64,000 nucleotides of DNA, from contig CAXAZF010000006.1 of the NCBI GenBank assembly GCA_963973455.1, forward strand, positions 62,001 through 126,000, read 5' to 3'. A model generated the notes under the pieces. The model ran no database searches, was not told the origin of the DNA, and worked only from the letters and a program-made list of their open reading frames with translations. How positions within the stretch are numbered: the stretch's first letter is position 1; every line of letters starts with the position of its first letter. Shown here one piece after another: positions 1 to 8,251 of the stretch. The position numbers and the translations under genes are program-made. This stretch comes from Marixanthomonas sp002364245. Its GTDB lineage: Bacteria > Bacteroidota > Bacteroidia > Flavobacteriales > Flavobacteriaceae.

Positions 1-572
1 AACAGCCAGTTGAAGTTCCTGCTAAAAATGGAATGGAACGTGCTTATTTTGCCAGTGGTTGCTTTTGGTGTGTAGAAGCTATTTACGAAAGTGTGAAAGG
101 CGTTAAGGAATCTATTTCAGGCTACAGCGGCGGGCATACTAAAAACCCAACCTACGAATCAAGTAACACAGGAACTACTGGTCATGCTGAAGCTGTCGAG
201 ATAATTTACAACCCAGATGTAGTTTCTTTTAAAACCCTAGTAGATGTGTATTTTGGTTCTCAAAACATAACACAAGTAAACGGTCAAGGTCCAGATAGAG
301 GTTCACAGTACCGAAGCATTATTTTTTATCAAAATGATGAACAAAAACAAATAATTGAAACTAAAATTGCTGAACTGGAAAAAGAAGTAGGTGAAGGCAA
401 GGTTGCTGCAGAAGTACTTCCTTTTCAAAAATTTTGGGTTGCAGAAGGTTATCACCAAAATTATGAGAAAAACAACCCACAGAATCCTTACATTCAAAAT
501 GTTTCTATACCTCGTTTAAAGAAATTTCAGAAAAAATTCCCTGAGCTTTTAAAAGAGGATGCTAGTCATTAA
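1..572 (+). CDS. msrA: Peptide-methionine (S)-S-oxide reductase MsrA, 5' end cut off
   Basis: MsrA reduces methionine-S-sulfoxide in oxidised proteins with thioredoxin as donor. The family signature GCFWC, carrying the catalytic cysteine, lies at residues 9-13 when counted from the ATG at 33, followed by GYSGG, GHAEAV and the GSQYRS block. The reading frame stays open upstream of that ATG to the window edge, encoding QPVEVPAKNG. The gene therefore most likely begins outside the window, probably with a signal or lipoprotein leader, and the ATG at 33 is internal. The C-terminus is complete and is followed by a strong hairpin shared with the convergent methyltransferase gene. Function is certain from the motif; the true start is not visible. 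Confidence 0.9.
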   Translation, partial: QPVEVPAKNGMERAYFASGCFWCVEAIYESVKGVKESISGYSGGHTKNPTYESSNTGTTGHAEAVEIIYNPDVVSFKTLVDVYFGSQNITQVNGQGPDRGSQYRSIIFYQNDEQKQIIETKIAELEKEVGEGKVAAEVLPFQKFWVAEGYHQNYEKNNPQNPYIQNVSIPRLKKFQKKFPELLKEDASH

Positions 573-594
573 GATAATTGAAAAAGAAAAACTA

Positions 595-619
595 AAAAGG
601 AGCTTACTAAGCTCCTTTT
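595..619. terminator. Bidirectional terminator between msrA and methyltransferase
   Basis: An 11-bp perfect stem (AAAAGGAGCTT paired with AAGCTCCTTTT) with a 3-nt loop is followed by T residues on the plus strand and flanked by A residues on the left, so it can work in both directions. It overlaps the last codons of the minus-strand methyltransferase gene. Confidence 0.8.
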
Positions 620-1410
620 TTTATAGCCTTTACTTCGAAAATTAGTGGATACAACTTTGAAGGCATTTCGTAGAAATCAGCTTTTGTCTTTATCAGGTTA
701 GAAAAAATATCATATGGTGATTCATTGTGTTCTCTTAAATATTCTATTTCTAAACCGGCCTGGGCAAGTGAATTTATTACTTCCCCCAAACCGTGGTTCC
801 AACCATATTCTTTGCTTACTATTTCAGAATTTTCATTGGCGTATGTTCCTTTATATTCTTCATAAATAGATTCTTGCTGTTGATAACCATATTTTAATTT
901 TGGTGGATTTTCGAGATAGTCAAACATCCAAGCAATGGGGTGAAATTCTACCATATAAAAAACACCTCCTGGCTTTAATCGTTCGCTTATCATTTTGGCC
1001 CAAGGTTTTAAATTGGGTAGCCAGCCTATAACACCATAACTAGTAAAGATGATATCAAATTTTTCTGAAACATACTCTGAAGTATCTAACACATTGCAAC
1101 AAATAAACTGGGCATTCTGCTTTAGTTCATTGTTTAAATCACGGGCGAGCTTAATAGCTTCTTCTGAAATATCAACTCCGGTACACTTAGCCCCCATCCT
1201 ACTCCAACTCAGTGTGTCTTGACCAAAGTGACACTGTAAATGCAGCAACGATTTTCCTGAAACATCACCCAAAGCTTCTAACTCAAAGCTATTTAATGAA
1301 GATTCTCCTTTTTTAAAAGCCTCTACATCATAAAACTTGCTTGCTGCGTGGACAGCAACCTTTTTGTCCCACGTTTCTTTATTGGTATTAAATTCTTTTT
1401 GAAAATTCAT
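607..1410 (-). CDS. Class I SAM-dependent methyltransferase, substrate unknown
   Basis: A 267 aa soluble protein with a Rossmann methyltransferase core. Motif I reads LLHLQCHFGQDTLSWSRMG (around residues 55-75), motif II ends in GVDISEEAI, and a later stretch ERLKPGGVFYMVEFHP matches the post-motif region. The family methylates small molecules or proteins; the substrate cannot be told from sequence. It is convergent with msrA and shares its terminator. The start is the ATG at 1410; no exact TAnnTTTG box was seen just upstream. Confidence 0.8.
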   Translation of the reverse strand: MNFQKEFNTNKETWDKKVAVHAASKFYDVEAFKKGESSLNSFELEALGDVSGKSLLHLQCHFGQDTLSWSRMGAKCTGVDISEEAIKLARDLNNELKQNAQFICCNVLDTSEYVSEKFDIIFTSYGVIGWLPNLKPWAKMISERLKPGGVFYMVEFHPIAWMFDYLENPPKLKYGYQQQESIYEEYKGTYANENSEIVSKEYGWNHGLGEVINSLAQAGLEIEYLREHNESPYDIFSNLIKTKADFYEMPSKLYPLIFEVKAIKKGA

Positions 1411-1531
1411 TTTTATAAAATTTCAGCTAAGATAAAAAAGCAAGATTAAGAAGTTCTCATTTATTTAAGTTTCTACATAACACTTGTTTAATGATTAGTA
1501 ATTATATTTTCATATATCTTAACACTACGCG

Positions 1532-1547
1532 TTAAACCATGGTTAAA
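1532..1547. promoter_or_regulatory. Near-palindrome, possible operator upstream of small gene pair
   Basis: The sequence TTAAACCATGGTTAAA is a near-perfect palindrome with the perfect core AACCATGGTT, next to an ACGCGT palindrome at 1527-1532. It lies in the 199-base gap between the methyltransferase gene and the 52 aa membrane protein. It could be an operator for either divergent gene. This rests on symmetry alone. Confidence 0.25.
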
Positions 1548-1609
1548 TAGATTATCACATAGCCATTTTTGTTGTAGCTTTATCTAGCATTAACAAAAAA
1601 ACCACCATT

Positions 1610-1768
1610 ATGAGAGATTTAATTTGGCTTATCGTCGTGATATTAATAATCGGATGGCTCGTGGGCTATTTCGGTTTTGGTGATGCTGTTGGTAGCTTAA
1701 TACACATTCTATTGGTTTTGGCTATCATTGGTATTTTATATCGACTTGCCACTGGTAGAAGACCTTAA
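1610..1768 (+). CDS. Small two-helix membrane protein (DUF5670 / lmo0937 type)
   Basis: A 52 aa protein. Two hydrophobic helices (about residues 4-20 and 30-44) are joined by the short turn GFGDAVGS, and the tail is basic (YRLATGRRP). Length and layout match the small DUF5670 or lmo0937-like membrane proteins, whose role is unknown and which are often stress-induced. A 43 aa lipoprotein gene follows 37 bases downstream and the pair shares the terminator at 1957-1992, so they are probably co-transcribed. The family call is from memory of the pattern, not from a search. Confidence 0.7.
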   Translation: MRDLIWLIVVILIIGWLVGYFGFGDAVGSLIHILLVLAIIGILYRLATGRRP

Positions 1769-1805
1769 AAAATCTAATTAAAAACTAACCCTTAAAACCG
1801 TAATT

Positions 1806-1937
1806 ATGAGAAAATTATTTTTATTATTCTTTGTAGCAGGATTACTAAGCACAGGCTTTGTTAGCTGCCGTGAAAATAAAACAGTAGGAGATGAAGTTGA
1901 AGATGTTGTAGATGATGTAGAAGATGCAGTAGATTAA
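1806..1937 (+). CDS. Tiny acidic lipoprotein, 43 aa
   Basis: Begins MRKLFLLFFVAGLLSTGFVSC, a classic lipoprotein leader with the lipidated cysteine at residue 21. The mature part is only 22 residues, strongly acidic, with repeated D-E-V-E-D-V-V-D spacing that would form one amphipathic helix. Such small lipoproteins are common in Flavobacteria and have no known function. It sits directly after the 52 aa membrane protein and before a strong terminator. The leader peptide and the terminator argue that it is a real gene despite its size. Confidence 0.65.
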   Translation: MRKLFLLFFVAGLLSTGFVSCRENKTVGDEVEDVVDDVEDAVD

Positions 1938-1956
1938 TTTTCACTACTCTTATTGG

Positions 1957-1992
1957 TAAAACCCCTTTTTAAATTATTTAAAAAGGGGTTTT
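1957..1992 (+). terminator. Rho-independent terminator after the small gene pair
   Basis: A stem TAAAACCCCTTTTT / AAAAAGGGGTTTTA with a short AT-rich loop lies 20 bases after the lipoprotein stop. The stem is about 13 bp and ends in T residues. Confidence 0.8.
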
Positions 1993-2100
1993 ATATTTCT
2001 ATTTCAATTCCATAAGCATTACGCCAATAAACTCTTGAAAGTTTTAAAATTTCTATGATGACTATAAGTTTGCGTACTTTTACAAAAAACAAACCCTATC

Positions 2101-2802
2101 ATGAAAAAATTACTGCTTTGTATCCTTACTTCAACCTCTTTAATAGCTTGTAAAAACAATACAAAATCAACCGATACTGAAATGGACCCTGAAACCATTT
2201 TAGAAGAAAAGATACCTGAAAACCCAACAATAGCAGAATCTATTGCTTACGCTAATGGCTTTGAAAATTGGAACGATGTTTCTGAAATTTCTTTCACCTT
2301 CAATGTAGATCGCGGCGAACAACATTTTCAACGCTCTTGGACGTGGATGCCCAAAAAGGATAAAATACATATGGTATCAGAAGAAGGGACGGTTACCTAT
2401 AAACGGTCCGAAATTGACAGCACCCTGCAAAAAACCGATGCTAGTTTTATTAATGACAAGTATTGGCTATTAGCACCTTTTAATTTAGTGTGGGACGAAG
2501 GCACAACATTTTCTGAAAAGAAAAATGTCATTGCGCCAATTTCAAAAGACACACTTAACCAATTAACCGTTGTTTATAGTAACGATGGCGGTTATACTCC
2601 TGGTGACGCCTATGATTTATACTTCGGAAATGATTATATAATTAAAGAATGGGTTTACCGAAAAGGAAATGATTCTGCCGCAACGATGGCAACTACTTGG
2701 GAAGATTATAAAAACTACAAAGGACTTGAAATAGCCACTATGCATAAAGACAGCACGGGCGGATTCAAGTTGTACTTTACAGATATTTCAGTTAAAAAGT
2801 AA
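2101..2802 (+). CDS. Lipoprotein of unknown function, 233 aa
   Basis: A lipoprotein leader (MKKLLLCILTSTSLIAC, lipidated Cys at residue 17) is followed by a polar linker and one domain of about 190 residues rich in beta-forming segments and aromatic residues (SFTFNVDRG, RSWTWMPKKD, DLYFGNDYIIKEWVYRKG). The pattern of alternating strands recalls LolA-like curved sheets, but I do not recognise the family firmly. It faces the periplasm or the cell surface. Its stop is one base from the stop of the convergent haloperoxidase-like gene, with no hairpin between them. Confidence 0.6.
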   Translation: MKKLLLCILTSTSLIACKNNTKSTDTEMDPETILEEKIPENPTIAESIAYANGFENWNDVSEISFTFNVDRGEQHFQRSWTWMPKKDKIHMVSEEGTVTYKRSEIDSTLQKTDASFINDKYWLLAPFNLVWDEGTTFSEKKNVIAPISKDTLNQLTVVYSNDGGYTPGDAYDLYFGNDYIIKEWVYRKGNDSAATMATTWEDYKNYKGLEIATMHKDSTGGFKLYFTDISVKK

Positions 2803-2803
2803 G

Positions 2804-4963
2804 TTAATTTTTTAATAAACGGGTTGTAAATAGGTTTTGCTCTTCGTTATTCTGAAGTGTAATAAAATACATTCCCTGTTGCAATGCTGAAACATTAAGT
2901 ACAACCTTATTGTTTTCCTTGAAATCAGATAATTGAGAAAGCACTTGCCTACCTTGTAAGTCAAAAATAGAAACCTGTAATGGGGTTTCACTTTCATAAA
3001 GTATCGTTATTGTTTCTGAAGCAGGGTTCGGAAAAACAATGCCTTTTTCAGCTAACCCTTTTGTAAAATATGCTTCAGCAAACTCAAAAGCATGTTTTCC
3101 TAGTTTCTCACCTATTTCACGTCCGGGAATATCGTCAATTGGTGGGTGTATTCCTCCCCAAATACGAGACAAACTACATTGGTCTGACGCATCCCGATAG
3201 GTTGCCCATTGTAGTTGCATATCCACACTGGGACCATCTTCGAAAACCAAGAATTCGTCTTTTTTAGCATCAAAAGTTCCCATTCCGCCAGGAAAATAAG
3301 GGTCTCCGGTTAATGTGGTCAAAATTTCTGCGGCAGCTCTCGAAAAAGTAGAATGTCCAGAAACATATCCTGCAAATGGTGGCGTAACAAACGATGGGCG
3401 TTGATACGGAAACCATTCTTCGGCTAAAATCCAACCCACACCTGCTTCATCTTCATTGGGATCGACAATTTCTCTCGGTCCTCGCCAACAATACAGTTTG
3501 ACTTTTTCAAGATTTTCATTAAAAGCACCTGCAAGCGGATCACCTTCTTCTACTAATTCAATATACCCATCCATAAGTGGTATTCCGTGAGGGCTATAAC
3601 GTGGTAAGGCTGGATCGCTCGATTGTCCTTGATCGCTCATATACCTAATAGCACTCACCGGTCTTACATAATCGTAATACCCTTTTATGCCCCAAGCTGA
3701 AATGGCTACGTCGTGCATCGCGCCGCCCATAATAAAGTAAGATTTTACATCCCATTCCAAATCTGAAAGTACCTCACCCGTACCTTTAAATTTTTTGATT
3801 AATTCTGGCTGATCGTTCACATAATTTAAAATAGTAAACCAATGACCGGGAGGGGTTTCACTATCAGGTCCATCAGCCCAAAATTCGGCTAATACACGAG
3901 CGTAATCGCCGCGAGGCACCAATTGTTCTTGGTATGGTTTTCCCGTCGCAGGATTTAGGTCACGTCCATTGCTTGGATCACCTCCATTTTTATAATCGTA
4001 AAAGGATTTATATTCTTCAAAAGTATAAGGGAAGTCAACACTATCAAAATTGCCAATACTTGCAGGAGAAATATCAATCATTACGTTATCAGTAGGATCC
4101 AAGTGAGAACTCCAAACAGAAACCATGGCAAAACTCCATTTATATGGATCGTCAATTCCTAAATAGTCTTGAATATACCATGGATCGCCAGGGTCATAAT
4201 AACAATTATAATCAAATTCTGGTGTTGAATATGTTTTTAAGTCCTTTTCATTTAAAGAAAAAGGGACGACAGCACCCCATTCTGGACCTAAAAATGGTGG
4301 TTGCCCACCAGGAATGCTATTTCCGCTTTGGTCTACCCAATTTTCCACTTTTAAAGGTTGCCAATGATTTGGGTATTCCAACGTCGAATTTCCTACAAAA
4401 TCAAGGTTCAACGCTTCATTTAAAGGCTCGTAAAACCTATTTTTGTAATCATTGGCTTCATTAGATCCGTCTTGTAATCCAAAAGCTATTAATTGTTCGG
4501 CAACGTAATTTCCTAAAGCAGCTGGATTTCCGGTTTTGTAATTAGATGAAGTGTAGTTTTTATCGTATCCTAATTCATCCATTAAACTGTCTATTGATTC
4601 AAAAATCTCTTCTTTTCCAGGCGAGTTTTGAAAACGATGTTTTATTAATCGGTACACTGCATAACTAATGGCTTTTTCTTGTGCTTCGGAAGTGTTTTCT
4701 AAAGTGTCAAAGCCTTTAAATTCACATGTAAACCCATCAATAGTGTTTCCTAAAAAATACGGAGCAGCTTGTTTATTAAAAACTGCCCAAGCATCATACA
4801 TTGCTACCGAAGTATGAAATAAATTACGCGCATGCACCACGGGACGGGCAAAATCATTTCGAATGCCATGCAGGACTTCTTCATTCCATTTTCTGGCAAT
4901 GGACTGTGAAAAGGCAGTTGCTGAAACAGCGAGTATTAAAAAAAGAAGTACTACTTTCTTCAT
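2804..4963 (-). CDS. Secreted vanadium-haloperoxidase/PAP2 family protein with type IX sorting domain
   Basis: A 719 aa protein from the ATG at 4963, chosen because a signal peptide (KKVVLLFLILAVSATAFSQ) follows directly; an upstream in-frame ATG at 4990 would add a non-signal extension. All three acid-phosphatase/haloperoxidase signatures are present: K-x6-RP in KGYYDYVRP, SGHSTFSR (His about 537) and SRIWGGIHPPID (His about 606). The last 80 residues, starting VFPNPASETITI, look like a type A Por secretion C-terminal sorting domain, so the protein should be exported by the type IX system and anchored or released at the surface. Whether it oxidises halides with vanadate or is a phosphatase cannot be decided from sequence. 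Confidence 0.85.
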   Translation of the reverse strand: MKKVVLLFLILAVSATAFSQSIARKWNEEVLHGIRNDFARPVVHARNLFHTSVAMYDAWAVFNKQAAPYFLGNTIDGFTCEFKGFDTLENTSEAQEKAISYAVYRLIKHRFQNSPGKEEIFESIDSLMDELGYDKNYTSSNYKTGNPAALGNYVAEQLIAFGLQDGSNEANDYKNRFYEPLNEALNLDFVGNSTLEYPNHWQPLKVENWVDQSGNSIPGGQPPFLGPEWGAVVPFSLNEKDLKTYSTPEFDYNCYYDPGDPWYIQDYLGIDDPYKWSFAMVSVWSSHLDPTDNVMIDISPASIGNFDSVDFPYTFEEYKSFYDYKNGGDPSNGRDLNPATGKPYQEQLVPRGDYARVLAEFWADGPDSETPPGHWFTILNYVNDQPELIKKFKGTGEVLSDLEWDVKSYFIMGGAMHDVAISAWGIKGYYDYVRPVSAIRYMSDQGQSSDPALPRYSPHGIPLMDGYIELVEEGDPLAGAFNENLEKVKLYCWRGPREIVDPNEDEAGVGWILAEEWFPYQRPSFVTPPFAGYVSGHSTFSRAAAEILTTLTGDPYFPGGMGTFDAKKDEFLVFEDGPSVDMQLQWATYRDASDQCSLSRIWGGIHPPIDDIPGREIGEKLGKHAFEFAEAYFTKGLAEKGIVFPNPASETITILYESETPLQVSIFDLQGRQVLSQLSDFKENNKVVLNVSALQQGMYFITLQNNEEQNLFTTRLLKN

Positions 4964-5058
4964 ATTGAATCCAAATGTACGAAACATCACACAATCAATT
5001 CATTAAAATTTATCCATAAAGCATTAATCCAATATATTAGGAAACCATATTAAATTGC

Positions 5059-5066
5059 TATTTTTG
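5059..5066 (+). promoter_or_regulatory. -7 promoter box for the kynurenine operon
   Basis: TATTTTTG matches the Bacteroidota -7 consensus TAnnTTTG, 21 bases before the kynU ATG at 5088. It supports that ATG over the upstream in-frame TTG at 5055, which would overlap the promoter. Confidence 0.55.
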
Positions 5067-5087
5067 TTAGAAGCCGAAACTACTAAT

Positions 5088-6356
5088 ATGAACTACCAAA
5101 ACTCACTGGAATTTGCAGAAAAATTAGACACTGAAGATAGCTTGTCGCATTTCAGAAAAAAATTCCACATCCCTACCGATGCACAAAACAACGAACTAAT
5201 TTATCTCTGCGGAAACAGTCTGGGATTACAACCTAAAACCACTTCAGAATACATTCAAAAAGAATTGCAAGATTGGGCAAAACTAGGGGTTGAAGGTCAT
5301 ACTGAAGGCGAACACCCTTGGTTGCCATACCATGAGTTTTTAACCAAAAGCATGGCAAAGATAGTGGGCGCCAAGCCCAGCGAAGTGGTGATGATGAACA
5401 CGCTTACCACAAACCTGCATTTAATGATGGTTTCGTTTTATCAGCCCACTGACAAAAAATATAAAATAGTAGTAGAGGCTGATGCTTTTCCCAGCGATAA
5501 ATACGCGATGGAAAGCCAGATAAACTTTTACGGGTACGATTCAAAAGAAGGACTTATACTTTGGAAACCTAGAGAAGGCGAAGAACTATGCCGTTTTGAA
5601 GATTTGGTGCAAATATTAGAAAAACAAGGTGAGGAAATTGCTTTGTTAATGATTGGAAGCACTAATTATTACAGCGGACAATCCTACCCTTTGAAAAAAA
5701 TAACCGACTTAGGCCACAAATATAATTGTAAAGTAGGTTTTGACTTAGCACACGGAGCAGGTAACATTCAGCCTAATTTGCACGACACGGGAGCCGATTT
5801 TGCCGTTTGGTGCAGTTATAAGTATTTAAATAGTGGGCCCGGAAGTTTAGGCGGTTGTTTTGTGCACGAGCGCCACGCCAACAACAAAGACCTAAAAAGG
5901 TTTGCCGGTTGGTGGGGTCATAATAAAGAAACCCGTTTTAATATGCGCAAGGACTTTGATGCCTTACCGGGTGCTGAAGGCTGGCAGTTAAGCAATCCAC
6001 CAATTTTATCAATGGCGGCAATTAGAGCATCGTTAGATGTTTTTGAAGAAGCTGGTTTTGAAAACCTTCGGAAGAAATCGGTTAAACTAACCGGCTTTTT
6101 AGAATTTCTTTTAGATGAAATGAATAACGAAAGTATTTCGGTTATTACCCCAAGAAACCCGGAAGAACGTGGCTGCCAATTATCCATTCAAGTAAAGAAT
6201 GCCGATAAAAATTTACATACAAAATTAACCGAAGCTAGTGTAATTAGTGATTGGCGAGAGCCCGATGTAATTCGTATAGCTCCTGCCCCACTTTACAATA
6301 GTTTTAGTGATGTCTTTCAATTTGTCCAAAAACTGAAACAAGCAGTAAACAATTAA
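5088..6356 (+). CDS. kynU: Kynureninase
   Basis: A PLP enzyme that cleaves kynurenine or 3-hydroxykynurenine to (3-hydroxy)anthranilate and alanine. 422 aa, the usual family length. Fold-type I signatures are clear: YLCGNSLGLQPK near the N-terminus, VGFDLAHGAGN with the PLP-binding aspartate, and WCSYKYLNSGPGS, whose lysine (about residue 245) forms the Schiff base. The C-terminus ends with the small domain (EPDVIRIAPAPLYNSF). It is first in a plus-strand run with kmo 24 bases downstream. With kmo present the natural substrate is likely 3-hydroxykynurenine. Confidence 0.95.
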   Translation: MNYQNSLEFAEKLDTEDSLSHFRKKFHIPTDAQNNELIYLCGNSLGLQPKTTSEYIQKELQDWAKLGVEGHTEGEHPWLPYHEFLTKSMAKIVGAKPSEVVMMNTLTTNLHLMMVSFYQPTDKKYKIVVEADAFPSDKYAMESQINFYGYDSKEGLILWKPREGEELCRFEDLVQILEKQGEEIALLMIGSTNYYSGQSYPLKKITDLGHKYNCKVGFDLAHGAGNIQPNLHDTGADFAVWCSYKYLNSGPGSLGGCFVHERHANNKDLKRFAGWWGHNKETRFNMRKDFDALPGAEGWQLSNPPILSMAAIRASLDVFEEAGFENLRKKSVKLTGFLEFLLDEMNNESISVITPRNPEERGCQLSIQVKNADKNLHTKLTEASVISDWREPDVIRIAPAPLYNSFSDVFQFVQKLKQAVNN

Positions 6357-6380
6357 TATCGAGCAGCAAACTTCACCTTT

Positions 6381-7802
6381 ATGAATAAAAAAGAAAACAT
6401 ATTAGTAATCGGCGCCGGACTCTGCGGAAGTTTACTCACCTTACGGTTAGCACAACGAGGTTACCAAGTAACGTTAGTAGAAAAAAGACCGGACCTTAGA
6501 AAAGTAACCCAAGACGCTGGACGCTCCATAAACCTGGCTTTAAGCGATCGAGGACTAAGAGGGTTGCGACTTGCAGGCGTAGAAGCAGATGCTAAAAAGC
6601 TCTGTATACCTATGAACGGCCGTATGATTCATGACCGGGAAAGTAATACGTTTTTAAGCAAATATAGCGGACGGCAAAATGAATATATCAATTCGGTTTC
6701 AAGACCTGGTTTAAATAAATTACTACTAGATGCTGCGGAAGCGATGCCGAACGTAAAAATTATCTTCAATCACGGTTGTAAAGCAGTCGATTTGCCCAAT
6801 GCCTCAGCAACTTTTAATAATTACGAAACTAATGAAGAGGTTACATTAAGCGGAGACATTCTATTAGGAACGGACGGTGCCGGTTCAGCTGTTCGAAAAA
6901 ACATGTTTTTACATAAAAAGTTTTTGTTCAGCTTTTCGCAAGATTGGTTAACCCATGGTTATAAAGAACTGGAAATTCCTGCTACAAAAGATGGAAGCTA
7001 TCGCACTTATACCAATGCATTACACATTTGGCCACGCGGCGAGGATATGCTTATTGCGCTGCCTAATTTAGATGGAAGTTTCACGGTAACCCTATTTCTT
7101 CCGTATAAAAACAGTTACTACTGTTTCGAAAATTTGAATACACCAGAACGTATTACTGAATATTTCAAAAAGGAATTTCCAGATGCTTTACAATTGATGC
7201 CCAACTTGGCGGAAGAATTCTTCAATAACCCAACTGGGCCTTTGGGAACCATAAAATGTTCGCCTTGGAGCACCTATGGAAAAACGCTTTTATTAGGAGA
7301 TGCGGCCCACGCGATTGTTCCCTTTTACGGACAAGGGATGAATGCTTCCTTTGAAGATGTGGTGGTTTTTGATGAAGTTTTAGAGAAGTATGAAAGCCAC
7401 CTAACAGAAGGAAGGCTCAATTGGAAAACTATTTTTTCAGAATACGAAGCCAACCGAAAAAAAGACACCGATGCCATTGCTGATTTAGCAGTGGATAACT
7501 TTCACGAAATGAAAGAGCATACCGCAAGTCCGTTATTCCAACGAAAAAGAAAGTTGGAAACTGCTTTTGAAGCTGAATTTCCACAGGAATATTACAGTAA
7601 ATATTCTTTGGTTACCTTTAACGAACACATTACCTATGACGAAGCGTTGCGAAAAGGCCGTGCTCAAGACAAGGCCATTTTAAACTTGCTGGATGATGGA
7701 AAATTACCCGATTCGCTATCGCTTCAGGAAAAATTAAAGTTGGTAAAAAGAGAAACCAAAGAGATTATGCACGATGATGCAGTGGTAAAAAACTTAAAAT
7801 AA
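6381..7802 (+). CDS. kmo: Kynurenine 3-monooxygenase
   Basis: A class A flavoprotein hydroxylase using FAD, NADPH and O2 to turn kynurenine into 3-hydroxykynurenine. 473 aa. The FAD-binding beta-alpha-beta motif is VIGAGLCGSLLTLRLAQRG at residues 9-27. The KMO-specific GRSINLALSDRGLRGL follows near residue 50, and the second FAD motif LLGDAAHAIVPFYGQGMNA lies near residue 305. It sits between kynU and the RidA-family gene (5-base gap), which fixes its role in tryptophan breakdown. The protein continues after the catalytic core with a helical tail that is not predicted to cross the membrane strongly. Confidence 0.95.
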   Translation: MNKKENILVIGAGLCGSLLTLRLAQRGYQVTLVEKRPDLRKVTQDAGRSINLALSDRGLRGLRLAGVEADAKKLCIPMNGRMIHDRESNTFLSKYSGRQNEYINSVSRPGLNKLLLDAAEAMPNVKIIFNHGCKAVDLPNASATFNNYETNEEVTLSGDILLGTDGAGSAVRKNMFLHKKFLFSFSQDWLTHGYKELEIPATKDGSYRTYTNALHIWPRGEDMLIALPNLDGSFTVTLFLPYKNSYYCFENLNTPERITEYFKKEFPDALQLMPNLAEEFFNNPTGPLGTIKCSPWSTYGKTLLLGDAAHAIVPFYGQGMNASFEDVVVFDEVLEKYESHLTEGRLNWKTIFSEYEANRKKDTDAIADLAVDNFHEMKEHTASPLFQRKRKLETAFEAEFPQEYYSKYSLVTFNEHITYDEALRKGRAQDKAILNLLDDGKLPDSLSLQEKLKLVKRETKEIMHDDAVVKNLK

Positions 7803-7807
7803 AAAAC

Positions 7808-8233
7808 ATGAGCAACAAAAGTAAATTGGTAGAAGGAAAAGCAACACCTCGTGGAGCGTATCCACATGTAAAACGAGTGGGAGATTTTATTTTTATTAGC
7901 GGGACCAGCTCAAGATTGCCCGATAATACTATTGCCGGTGCCAACCAAGTGGACGAAATGGGCAGTATGCAGTTTGATATTAAAGAACAAACCCGAGCCG
8001 TCCTTGAAAACATAAAAGATTATCTCGCTACCGAAAACGCAACTTTAGAAGACGTGGTAGATGTGACTACGTTTTTAGTAAATATGAATGATTTTGCTGG
8101 TTACAACGAAGTGTATGCCCAGTTTTTCAAAAAAGAAACAGGACCAGCGCGAACAACGGTTGCAGTACATCAATTACCACATCCACATTTAATGGTAGAA
8201 ATTAAGGCAATGGCGTATAAGCCTGTTAGTTAG
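7808..8233 (+). CDS. RidA-family protein, probable 2-aminomuconate deaminase
   Basis: 141 aa with the YjgF/YER057c/UK114 (RidA) fold: GAYPHVKRVGDFIFISGTSS near the start and the family C-terminal block GPARTTVAVHQLPHPHLMVEIKAMAY. Most RidA proteins deaminate reactive enamines, while one branch, the NbaF/AmnD type, hydrolyses 2-aminomuconate in the 3-hydroxyanthranilate pathway. Placement between kmo and the aminomuconate-semialdehyde dehydrogenase gene, plus the TPRGAYPHVKR opening, makes that branch the best call. The family is certain; the exact substrate is inferred from context. Confidence 0.85.
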   Translation: MSNKSKLVEGKATPRGAYPHVKRVGDFIFISGTSSRLPDNTIAGANQVDEMGSMQFDIKEQTRAVLENIKDYLATENATLEDVVDVTTFLVNMNDFAGYNEVYAQFFKKETGPARTTVAVHQLPHPHLMVEIKAMAYKPVS

Positions 8234-8251
8234 TAAAATAAACAGTTAATT

